A stretch of DNA of 64,000 bases from Typha latifolia (lineage: Eukaryota; Streptophyta; Magnoliopsida; Poales; Typhaceae), in the NCBI GenBank assembly GCA_019914945.1, contig CM034099.1, positions 2,418,001 to 2,482,000 on the forward strand, written 5' to 3'. Positions 10,674-21,111 of this stretch are shown here, one piece after another. The translations under genes were made by a program, and so were the position numbers. Below the pieces are notes generated by a model that was not told the origin of the DNA, did no database searches, and was given only the letters and a program-made list of their open reading frames with translations. The number at the start of each line of letters is the position of its first letter. Position 1 is the first letter of the stretch.

Positions 10674-13660
10674 GACTGGCGTTTGACGAAATGTAGCTAG
10701 CTCGGAATTTGCATGATGCATGGCTGTCTGTGATGTTGAATAATGGATGTTCTAGTGTGGAAAAGATGTTATCTTGTATGGTTAATATATGAAGGGTTTG
10801 TACGTATAGTTGTTCATGGGGTCTCCCCGCAGGCACCTGCAGACAAAGGGGAAAAAAGAAAATTAACCAACTCGATTATATATCATGGTGGCCAATTAAC
10901 AATGGTAAAAAAGAGTTACAAAAGTTAGAAGGAAACAAATAATTGCTAGCTAACTTGAATATTAACCCATTAGAAAAACATATTGAAACTGAAAGGATCT
11001 GTGCGTGGTTGTTGTCTTCTGTACTATGAGAACTAAACAATGTAGAATAAGCATGCTTTTGAGAAGCAGGAATTTGGGTTAAAAATACTAGGACATACCA
11101 ATTTCAACAAAGTGTCATAATTAGGGATCCAAAGACGAGCAATTGTTCCTACTAGTAAACATCATGATTTTCTGGAAATGTACGTAGGAACTCCAACAGA
11201 AGTATAAGAAATTTCAGAATACAGACCATCTGATGTTCTTATTTTCCTCTATCTGATCAGTTGCAGTAAGCTCTACTAAATAAAGAAAATTTTGATAATT
11301 ATTTAACACTTGAACTAATGTTAATAAATTTACGGGGACAGAGATCTAACGCATTAGGACAGGCAACACCACAATTTTGCTTTTGTCGACCTTTCCTGTT
11401 CACTCGTACAAGTAATTGAGCTAGAATCAGATGGTAGGATTGAGATGAATTGCCTCTTTGAAAGCAAAGCTGGACTCAATTTGAAGGTCTCAAAGATACC
11501 ACTGAGAAATTAACATTATACAATGGATATCCATTCCGTCAGAACTTATGTACAACATTCAGAGTAGCCAAAAACTTTAAAAGTAATTTTGAGATCTCGT
11601 GTAAATCAAGTTGAAGAGAAATGGATGGACTTTAACATTATGATGTTTAACCATATCCAATCTTTTATCCTTGCATACTAGATATGTAATTACACGCATC
11701 TTGATCCCCATAATGAGTACAGAGAAATCAAAATATATATATATATATATTTCCTTCCTACATATCTTGAAGGTCGTAGATTATTCTTAGGCAAATACTT
11801 CAATGTACCTTTAAAAATTATAATCTTAATCCAACGGCTATAATAGCCGGTTTTCATACCCGGTACCGGTTTCCCAGTAACGGTTCCAAAACCACATTAC
11901 ATAAGAAAAAGAGTATATTAGTTAAAAAGATTAATTACCTGTGCCTAACTTTCCAATTTTCTTGTTATACCCTTGAAGATCTTAACCATTAGATCCTCAT
12001 CAAAGTGATTGATAAGTACGGAAGAAACGCTCTACAAGTTTTTTTTCTTCCGTTAAGATTTCTCTCTTAAATATAACTATGCCTTAATTATAAGAGATAT
12101 TATTTAATATTAAATAATTTTAATTTGATTATTTGAAGATAAACTTCAATTTAAATATAATTCTCTATCTCTATCTATTAAAATTTAATTTAAACCAATC
12201 TTAAACTAACGGAGGATATATGTAAATAATAAAAAATAATTAAAAAGATAAAATGTAATTAAATTTTTATCAAGTTAATTATAAAAGACATCAATACCCT
12301 TATTTTGATATATATATATATACATTACTCTCAGTAAATGATATATATGTCTTTTACTTAATAAAATATTAAGATAATATAATTGTTAAAAAATAATGTG
12401 CAAGATTATATATCTTAAAAAAATTACCTGCTGAATCGATAATATCTTTTATTCCTATTATACTCTTAAAGATCTTAACCGTTAGATCTTCATCAAATTG
12501 ATTGATAAAGAATTAATTCGATTCCACGGAAGAAACGTGCTATTCTAATCACCAAGTTGTGGGCATTTCATCATTGTTGATCATTGGTACGACAGGATCT
12601 CCAAACCTAGTATCCTGCAGTTAGGATCCAAATCGACTCTTGATACAACTATATACCATGTTAAATATCAATGAGCACCTTATAGTAATTCGTACCCATA
12701 AAATGAAGCCAATCATTTAGTGCATATCTGTTTAAAATACTTGTGCGATTTAAATTCGTACCTATCTAAACAAAAAATATAGATCTGAATATGAATTAAA
12801 TACTATACGGATCTAATATTTAAAATTCAAAATTTCTTTTCCTCTGTATTTTAGTCGATCAACATAACCACAGAGGGGCAATACTGGAATGAATCTCGTG
12901 AGTGTCTCAACTAAGCGGCCCACTTTGTACAGAATCCGCACGCATTAACTTTAGCCCCTATTATTAATATATTATTATGTCGACGTACACATGGTGGTTT
13001 AAAGTTTAAAACGACAAAGTAATTAAATAAATAAATACAAGACAAGACAAGAATAGTCGTGCTGTCTTCCTATTCTCTAATAATGTATTCAATGTCGTTA
13101 TCCAACCTTGTCAATTTTATATTCTCTTTCGCTGCAGCATGTGGTGGAATTTCCACGAAACCCACGTCTCTCCTCCTAAGCCACTCAAAATAAGAAACTT
13201 TTAATAAGGGAAATTTGCTATTAACACCCCCACCTTTTTTTTTTAATATTTGCAAATAGAGCCATCTATTTTCTCATATATGTATAAAAAATACCTTATT
13301 TATTTAAAATACCACTAAAATACTTATTCAAAAAAACTTCCAAGCAAAAAGCCTAAAAGATTGTTCGGAAGAGAGCTCATATAATTTGCGGTGATTGGAA
13401 TATTCACATCTGATTAAATAGTATTAGTATTAATGTAATTGAGGAACTTTTTTTTTTCTACATATATTGAGCGTATAATTTATAATATTAAAAATTAGGG
13501 CGTAAATTGCAAATAATTAAAAAGATAGGGTCCTACTCCTAATTATTGTACAAGAAATGTGACAAAATTTAAATCATATTCTACTATTCTAGCCTGCTGC
13601 TACCAATAGGTTTGAAACAAAGAAACGGCCATCTAATTCCGGTGGGAATTTTAAAATTTT
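10674..13660. other. Intergenic region between cystatin 2 and JAZ, with a dispersed repeat
   Basis: AT-rich, with no recognised gene. It contains a (TA)n run near 11731-11750 and the ~600-bp repeat copy described separately at 11931-12545. Bases 12900-13660 hold no coding signal. Confidence 0.6.
11931..12545 (+). repeat. Dispersed repeat, copy A (uninterrupted), with ~110-bp direct terminal repeats
   Basis: The left end (11931-12033) and right end (about 12425-12545) carry the same order of blocks: TTACCTG, a diverged middle, GATCTTAACC(A/G)TTAGATC, ATTGATAA and ACGGAAGAAACG. They flank about 390 bp of AT-rich non-coding sequence. A second copy in opposite orientation lies in the big intron of the polyamine oxidase gene. 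Same-direction terminal repeats with no coding fit a TRIM-like or other small non-autonomous element; the family is not identified. Confidence 0.65.
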
Positions 13661-13674
13661 AGCGCACGTGTTTC

Positions 13675-13705
13675 ACAACTCTAGGGAAAAGTAAAGAACC
13701 ACGTG
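13675..13705 (+). promoter_or_regulatory. Two G-boxes (CACGTG) upstream of JAZ
   Basis: Perfect palindromic CACGTG sites lie at 13675-13680 and 13700-13705, 25 bp start to start, with the second ending 33 bp before a TATAAA at 13739-13744. G-boxes are the binding sites of MYC2-type bHLH factors, which JAZ proteins repress and which activate JAZ genes. This is the expected negative-feedback promoter layout. Confidence 0.75.
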
Positions 13706-13738
13706 CGCGAGAGCTGGGTAAACACTAAACAGGGGGTT

Positions 13739-13744
13739 TATAAA
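13739..13744 (+). promoter_or_regulatory. TATA box of JAZ
   Basis: TATAAA, 141 bp before the translation start; the 5' leader then contains a (GA)n run at about 13829-13863. Confidence 0.65.
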
Positions 13745-13822
13745 GCAGAGATAGGCAACCATGGAGAAGAGTGGGAGAGACGAAAGAGAAGCGAAGACGA
13801 AGGCGAAGTTAAAAAGGAAAGG

Positions 13823-13828
<6 letters not shown>

Positions 13829-13863
<35 letters not shown>
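13829..13863 (+). repeat. (GA)n microsatellite in the JAZ 5' leader
   Basis: About 17 GA units ending 21 bp before the JAZ ATG. GA/CT runs in leaders are common in plant genes; here it also lies inside a possible upstream reading frame that begins at ATG 13761 and stops at 13866-13868. Confidence 0.85.
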
Positions 13864-13867
<4 letters not shown>

Positions 13868-13884
13868 AGATCGAGAGCGAGAAG

Positions 13885-14889
13885 ATGGCAGAGATGGGAA
13901 GAAGGCAATGGAGTTCGGGGGAGAAGACCAACTTCGCGGTCGCCTGCAACCTCCTGAGCCAATACGTCAAGGAGAAGGGCAGCATCGCCAATCTCGGCCT
14001 TGGAAATATCGCTCCGGAAAACCCCAAAGGTGTGAGAACTTTTTCAAAAATCACCCTCTAATTTCACTTTTTTTCTTCTTTTTTTTCTCTTCCTATTTAC
14101 TGAGTTGCTAAATTTTCTTTTTCCCAATTGATAATTTCTAGGCAAAACTCGGCGGCCGACGACCATGAGATTGATGCCCGGCGCCGAATTGTCGGAGGAC
14201 GAGGAGGGGGGAGAAGACGTTACATCGGAAGTGAGGTACGGAAAATTAGTCCTCGGAAAATCTCATAATCGGATTACTCGTGAGAAATTATGTTGACCGT
14301 CTTAATTTGCATTTTCCAGGCATCCGGAAAGAACCCAATTGACCATCTTTTATGGAGGAGAAGTGCTAGTTTTTGACAATTTCCCAGCAGAGAAGGCTAA
14401 GGATTTGATGCAGATAGCAACAGGCAAGGGAAGCTCCACTGCGTCAACTTCTCCTAATCCAGTGATTAGTAGACAACCTCAACCTACATTTTGTGGTAAT
14501 TAAACTAATTCTCATGTGGATACTACCAAATTAAAACCTTAGCAATCGTCTATTAGTACTGATAGACGATTTCCACATTCTCTGCTGGATTGCAGATCTA
14601 CCCATTGCAAGAAAGGCATCTCTTCATCGGTTCCTTGAGAAGAGAAAGAATAGGTAGGTAGATGATTCAATTCCATTGTCTACTTAACTGCTAATATGAA
14701 GTGTTAATTGGACTTAAATGTTTAAATTTCTTAATCTCTAGGCTCAATGGGAACGCACCCTATCAAGTATCTTCTTCTCCTGTACCAGCTGGTCCAACCA
14801 AGGAGGCTCGCCAATCTTGGCTTGGATTGGGTTCGCGTCTCTCGAGCCCTAGTTTGAGCTTGAGCTCGAGCTCGCAGTGTAGCTCGTAG
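13885..14889 (+). CDS. JAZ jasmonate repressor (TIFY10-like)
   Basis: Transcriptional repressor of jasmonate signalling: binds MYC2-type factors and NINJA/TOPLESS, and is degraded through COI1 when JA-Ile is present. Exons are 13885-14029, 14142-14235, 14320-14495, 14596-14653 and 14742-14889, giving 206 residues with all junctions in phase. The N-terminal NFAVACNLLSQYVKEKG is typical of JAZ1/TIFY10. The ZIM domain has TIFYGG at residues 88-93. The Jas motif starts with the LPIARK degron (140-145) and continues SLxxFxxKRxxRx5PY (147-165), complete. The fourth intron interrupts the Jas motif at Arg158, the classic Jas intron. The Ser-rich C-terminus ends in SLSLSSSS. The first ATG in this frame is used; the leader contains a GA repeat. 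Exact orthology within TIFY10 is not fixed. Confidence 0.95.
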
Positions 14890-15622
14890 GAGATGTTAAT
14901 GACATTGTACCTTGTTAATTAATCTAATCTCTTCTTATTTTTTTCTCTGTCTCTAAATCAATTTCTGATGTCCTAGTTGAGGGATATACATGACATATGT
15001 GTTTATCCTACTCTTTTCTTGTTATATTATTGTGTGACTTTATGCACCAAGACCCATTTGCATTTTATTGGAGTCTTAAAAGAAAGAGTAGGTTACCTGC
15101 TTTAGGAGACACCAAAGACTTGGCCCCAAACATATTCTATTCAACACCTTCTTTGATGCCCCCTTTTACTAGATTTATACAATGGATGACTATTTATTTA
15201 TTCATCCCCCCACCACTTGGATGCAAGGATGCAAGCTTTACATGATATTATCTTTTCAGAGCAGGTGTAATGGGGTGGAGAAGAAATCCCTCATGGAGTT
15301 GGTAGCATAATTGTAGAGAGAGAATCTGGATTCTGGAATTCCAATAGTACAAATAACATAATGATACTCCAAAAGATTAACACATATATGTAGAACTATC
15401 TGAAGAAAGGAACTCAATTAAACAGGAAGTGCAGTGTAAACTATCACCAGAAAAGTGTATATCAGGAACATGGCTATAGAATGAGACATCAGTACATAGG
15501 CTCAACAATAACAGAATTGTAAAAATAAGAATCTCTAAGTGCCAAGCAAAAGAACAGCTACTCTATCAAAAGCCATCCTATATACTCCAACCACACAGTA
15601 TATATAGCAAGTAAACATTACA
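14890..15622. other. Convergent 3' spacer between JAZ and DOMON-b561 gene 1
   Basis: A 733-bp tail-to-tail region expected to hold both 3' UTRs. No further gene is recognised. Confidence 0.55.
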
Positions 15623-17578
15623 TTACACTACTGACTGTTGCCTGACGCCATATACATTAGCTCCATTGGCACCAATCTGCAACTTCTGGGAGCTCCTCCT
15701 CCTCTTCAGAACTATTATCCATGTAGTAACCTCAAGAACCAGATAAATGCAAGCTAGAACCACAAGGGTAGCAATGTAAGCGTTCTTCCACTTGTGTGCC
15801 GGATTCAAGATGTTGAAGCCCTTGAAGATGTTGATAATACTCAATAAAATGACCATGTATCCCACTGAATGGTGGTAGATGTTCCAGTAGATGCGATACT
15901 TGTTGTCCTTGTTGGGCCTTAGAAGCACCGCAAGCACCTACATAGCAAACCAAAAAAAAGAAAAAAAAAAAGATTACTACTAACTAATGCATAATTATCT
16001 TTGGTGAGATAGTGCGTGTGACAAAGAGTTGTATTATTGTTAAGTAATCGACAAGAACTTCTCACCAAATAGGAGTGGGAGAGGTTTAAAGTGAATCAAC
16101 AACTGCAAATTTTAATACTACTACTCACATAAAATGGTTGGTAGTTAGAATCAACAAGACCTTCTCACTAAAATGGAGTGGGAGAATTCTAAATGGAATA
16201 AAAAATGGCAAATTTGAATACTACTACTCACATAAAGTAGTCAATATCCTTCACACAAATCCACTCCAAAGAATTAGTCTTGCTTCTAGGACTTTGAAGA
16301 ACAGGCTACTATTAGGTAAAAGATCAAAGTATACAATAGGTTACCTGAAGTGTAGCTAGAAGGAAGAGGACAATGCCGATGTTGCGGTGAGTGTGGTATG
16401 TAATTCCTTTCGACTCGCTCCCGAGCTTAAGGCCAAGACCCCATCCAGCAATCCCAAGTATGTAACCTGAGCACTGGCAGGCAATATGGAGGTAGAACCA
16501 AGCAGGATCAGCTGATTTGAACACCCTCAGGTACCTTGCACTCATTACTCCAAGAGGCAAGATAAGACCCCAACTCACAGCATTCAACACCCCATGGATC
16601 TGCATACAATTGTCCAAATCATGAAATGGATGTATATAAGCTGCCTCTGATATATAATCCAGGAAGACAACAAAAACGAAACTACCATTTCGAAAAGATC
16701 GTATAGGTAAATCTAATTACTGCTCGTGCCGTTTTCATGTAGTAAAATTACGAGTACCCAACTCTAAATCCTATCATGAGTATATCTGATTACTTAATAG
16801 ACTTCACAAAATAATTCAAGATTCATGACATAGGACAAACCAGGCGAAAATTGACATACAACCAGAATTTCAATTAATTAGATATTAACCATCATAAAAA
16901 GGGACTATCATCAGTTTCACCATTAAATCCTGTGGAGGGTAACTAGATGCTTACATTCTTGCGATGCAGCTTCGAGTTCGATCCGGTTGACACGGCACTC
17001 CCAGACAGGAAATTCAAGCTAGTTTTCGACAAGGTGTGCTGTCCGGTCTGATCATGGCCGTTGGGAAGCCCGTTGGAGAAGTCCGCGCCGGCCTGCCACA
17101 CCGTGTTCTGCGTCGTTTTATTGCTAGGCAGCTGCAGACTGGCAAAGATTGTGTACATGTTGTTTGAGTACTCCGCGTCTTTGCTATACACCGTGAAGCT
17201 CAAACTCTCATCTTTAATTGTCGGCGAATAGCTGCTGGAGGAGATTATCGACGATATGGTGGTGACCACGCCGGAGGAATCATGAAACGCGAAGATCGCG
17301 TTCGCACCGAGCATGCCGGAGGAGGAGGGGTTGATGGCCCATGCAACCCAGGATGAAGAGTCTTGGGCAATTCTGTAGGCTATGTCTACTGTCCCATTGG
17401 AAGGGTGGTAAGTCCAGTGCAAGGTTGCACCTAGCTCATTGAGGGAGGTGCACAAGGAATAGAGCCTGTTTTGGGAGAAGGTTTCACCGATGCAGTTTTG
17501 AGTTTGAGCAGAGGAAGGGAGGACGAACAGAGTAAGGAGGAGGCAGAGGACAAAGGATAGCCTCATGGAGAAGGCCAT
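15623..17578 (-). CDS. Cytochrome b561 and DOMON domain-containing protein 1
   Basis: Membrane electron-transfer protein, thought to move electrons from cytosolic ascorbate across the plasma membrane to apoplastic acceptors. Exons are 17578-16955, 16599-16345 and 15937-15623 (397 residues, phases 0 and 0). Residues 1-24 are a signal peptide. The DOMON domain spans about 45-165 ([29 protein letters not shown]). The C-terminal b561 core has five hydrophobic helices with four conserved His, in [25 protein letters not shown] and YHHSVGY, the expected haem ligands. The basic tail KRRRSSQK is cytosolic. The intron placement isolates DOMON (exon 1) from the b561 helices (exons 2-3). A paralogue without introns lies at 29183-30427. 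The auxin-responsive label often given to this family is not testable here. Confidence 0.93.
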
Positions 17579-17600
17579 CAGGGGAGAAGTCTTTCCTCCT

Positions 17601-17632
<32 letters not shown>

Positions 17633-20442
17633 CTTTTCTGGATGTGGGTATGAGAGTTGATCACCAAGAATGCTTGCAAACTTTAGGAATGGGGTGAGGT
17701 TTTGTTGAGGATTTCTGGAGTAATGATATTAGATGGGCATGAGGATTGGTGGCAGGTGGAGATCAGGTCTTCCCTTCCAAGTCAAAAGGATTGCAGGAAG
17801 AGATAATTGGGTAGGTGAAGAAAAGGTCTTCTAAAAACTGGGAGAGAGAGAGAGAGAGAGAGAGCGAGGAGAACAGCTTAACATTAGTTTTTATTAGAAC
17901 AAAATAGATAGATAATCTAACTAATAAAGGAACAAGTTTTAACTTCCAAGAACCAAATGACGAATTCAATCCATAACTAATATTTGGTCAATTTGAGTTT
18001 GTGGACTACTTCTTCCTTTAGACCTGATCTATATAAAAATAAAAAATAAAAAAGAACGGGTTAATGATTAATCTCTATCAGTTGGATAAACTATTGGGGA
18101 AAAGATTATCTTCGTATAACTTACTTGGCTGCTTGCTAATGAACGTTTATCGGTAAAGCTGGAATATAAACAAAGGCCAGGTCAACAAGTATGAACACTT
18201 GCCCTCCCATTTGTTCGTCGCCTTGGGCACGATTAAATCGAGGGCGATGGATGGATACGGCATCAAGTTGTCAAAGTTGGGTGAGGCGGCGGGCCCCAGT
18301 TGGGCCGGCTGCTCCAAGTGCAAGATGCGCTGATTTTGGACGCGTTGACCGAGCTGGCCTGCGCCGTGACTGGTTCTGCCAGGAGGTGACCGGGCCGTCC
18401 GGGTAACGCGGTTTGGGATGTCTATGTCCCAGACCACCTAGCCACATCTGAGTCGTTTATAAGTATATATAACCTTCCAATATCCCCTAATCCCATATGG
18501 ATTTAAATAAAATATATATATATATGTAGATATATAACCCTCTGTTTCTTACCGTGAAATTACGAGTTTATTTTGGTTCAAACACTACCTTCTCATTATT
18601 CCTAGAAAAGCCCCTGCCTTTTATAAAGAAAATATTCATTTAATACACACAGTTAAATTTAACTCACTTCCCCTTAATATATAAGAATCATCGACAAATA
18701 AATATTTGATCTTATTCATTCGAGGTGACGTTTTCAAAATTTCATACTTAATTTTTAATTTTGTACCATTAGGGTGCTCTGATAGTAATAATAGGGTGTT
18801 ACATATTTTTTTTTTTTTAGAAAATAGGGAGATTCTTAGGAAAATGTTAAAGATAAAATTTTGAACTAAAGAGTCCATAATGCATGGGAGTTTTTGAAAA
18901 TTTCCCTACATTTTACCTCGAATTTTGGATGAACCAATTTATTCCTCTTAAACTTTGTTCTGTATATCCATGCAACAGTTATTGACTTGATGATAAAAAA
19001 TTTAAATAATCCTATTCTGTTAAATAAACATATCATCTGAGAGAAAGTTCGAGGTGGCTTAGGTTACAAAAGATTACAAAAGAAAACTTCAAAGAGGTAA
19101 AGTATTTTTTTTTTTCCAAACTGATAACACTTTATAAAATAAAATTGCACCGACAATCAAAATTTCAAAAGGTTTAGTGATATAAAAACGATCGAGGAGT
19201 AAAGTGATTTTTATCCAAAGATATGGAGGTAAAATGTCTCAAGCCCTAATCTTATATTATGGAAAACTGCATTTTACTCAATTATGATTATGCCTAAATT
19301 TCAATTCATGCTCTTATAGTTTTATTTATGTCACTTAATCCCTTATAATTATATTCAAACTGAAATCATTATTTTTTTAGCATATTTGATTAAAATTTAC
19401 ATATCAAATTTGAAGATGCGTATTAGAGACAAAATTATAGATAATTAAATATATGTTTTAATACATCCAAAATAATATCGATCAGATTTAAACTGACGAA
19501 TATATTAAACATGCGTCTCTAACCCGATCAATATTATTTTAGATATATTAGGAAAAAAATCTATAATTTTGTCTCTGATGAGTATTTTTAAATTCGTCTT
19601 GGTAGACTAATCATATATGATAAAAATAGTAATGATTTCAATTTAAATATAACTATAAAAATATAGGAAGATGAAGTGAATTTAGAGTGAACATGGAGGT
19701 AAAATATAATTTCCCCCTTTAGTATTAGGGTTAAATAATTTAGATTTTAACTCATTATCATCAAAAAGTGGCCTTGCATCTATAAGTGCAAAACAAAAGA
19801 ACAATACAGAATTTGAGCAGGGGTATAATCCTCATGAAAAATTAGCCACCATCAAAACTAAACAAAAAAAAAAAACATATAACGACACAAGTAAGCACTA
19901 ATATTAGTAGATAAATGGTACATTAACTTGACTAACTCTTCGGCCAAGTCAATTAGATATTGCTTAAATTGTTAAAGATGCTCATGTTGAATAAGTGTAT
20001 ACAATTTATATCCCAACGACACCAGTTTAACTAGAACATTGTTAAGTTATCGTTATTTCTAAAAAGGAAAAACTCTTCTGCGTGCCAACTGTCACAAGCA
20101 AGCAACAAATCGAGTGGCTGGTCTCAAAAGAGTAGTGAATTTCCTAGAGCTTGTTGTTTCGTGAACTTGATACTTGATAGATTATGAAAAAGAAATTGCA
20201 CATATTGGCAGCTTCCTAATTAAGCGGTCGGTATATATACTCAAGAGCCTGTCAAACCCAGAAAGATGCCTTGATCTAATGGTATGTTGAAACACATTGG
20301 CAGCTAAGGCAAATGTTTCTCCGTAAATGTAGAAAAAGAGATCAATCTAACTTAGTCAAGCAAATGCAGAAAATACAAAGACGGATATCTCAAAAAAATT
20401 ACACAGGAAGAAAAGGACCTTGGTTATGCTGATAGATGTTAG
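17579..20442. other. Intergenic region; GC-rich island at 18190-18420, otherwise AT-rich
   Basis: Bases 17600-17640 are (TTC)n in the leader or promoter of DOMON-b561 gene 1, followed by a GA run at 17840-17863. A GC-rich island (18190-18420) has no recognisable protein in any frame and no transposon ends that I can define. Bases 18450-20440 are AT-rich with no gene seen. Confidence 0.5.
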
Positions 20443-21073
20443 TCACCCTGAAGTAGTGTGCTTACGATCTGATATGGATTTAAAGAAGGAAGAGAAACCA
20501 TCCATGGCATCAGACGGAAGATGCAGTGTGAAAGGGGGAAGAACATTCCTTTTGTGTCCAATGTGCCCAGAGGTTGTGCCATAAGGGTAGGCCATTGCAG
20601 GTTGCTGCTTATTGAGCCCTTCCATAATGCACGAGAATGCTCCGAAGGTGAGACAGTTTTGAAGTAGCACCTGCGGTGCCCCTGGTAGAGAAGAAAGAAA
20701 AAATAGTTATGATGGAAAAGGTGTTTTCTACTTCCACAACTGAAATAATCATCTTAGGTGCATGCCATCAGTGAGGGCTAACATTTACTATCAAATAGAC
20801 AACATAGATCAACAAAGAAATGATTTTATGTAAAGCAGAAGAAAGAACCTGCTAAACTAAAGAGTATAGCAGGATATCTCCAATCTGCTGGTCAAATGTC
20901 ACTCCACTGTTATTATGTGCCATAACATCAAAGTAGAAGTTACCCAGGAGAAATTATCATTAGGGTACTTCCAGAGAGATGTTCATTGAGACCAAACATA
21001 ACACATCAAATAGCATTGCATTCAATTCATGTAACTACTTTAGTACTGCTAGAAAACCATGCTATGATAATTG

Positions 21074-21111
<38 letters not shown>

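Noticed and set aside
13703..13957. Glu-Arg-rich frame spanning the JAZ leader and exon 1
   Set aside because: It comes from the (GA)n run and a shifted frame of the JAZ exon; the JAZ frame is the conserved one.
18147..18437. Open frame of about 96 codons on the minus strand in the GC-rich island
   Set aside because: No family motif, unusual composition, and no splice partners; treated as a composition effect.
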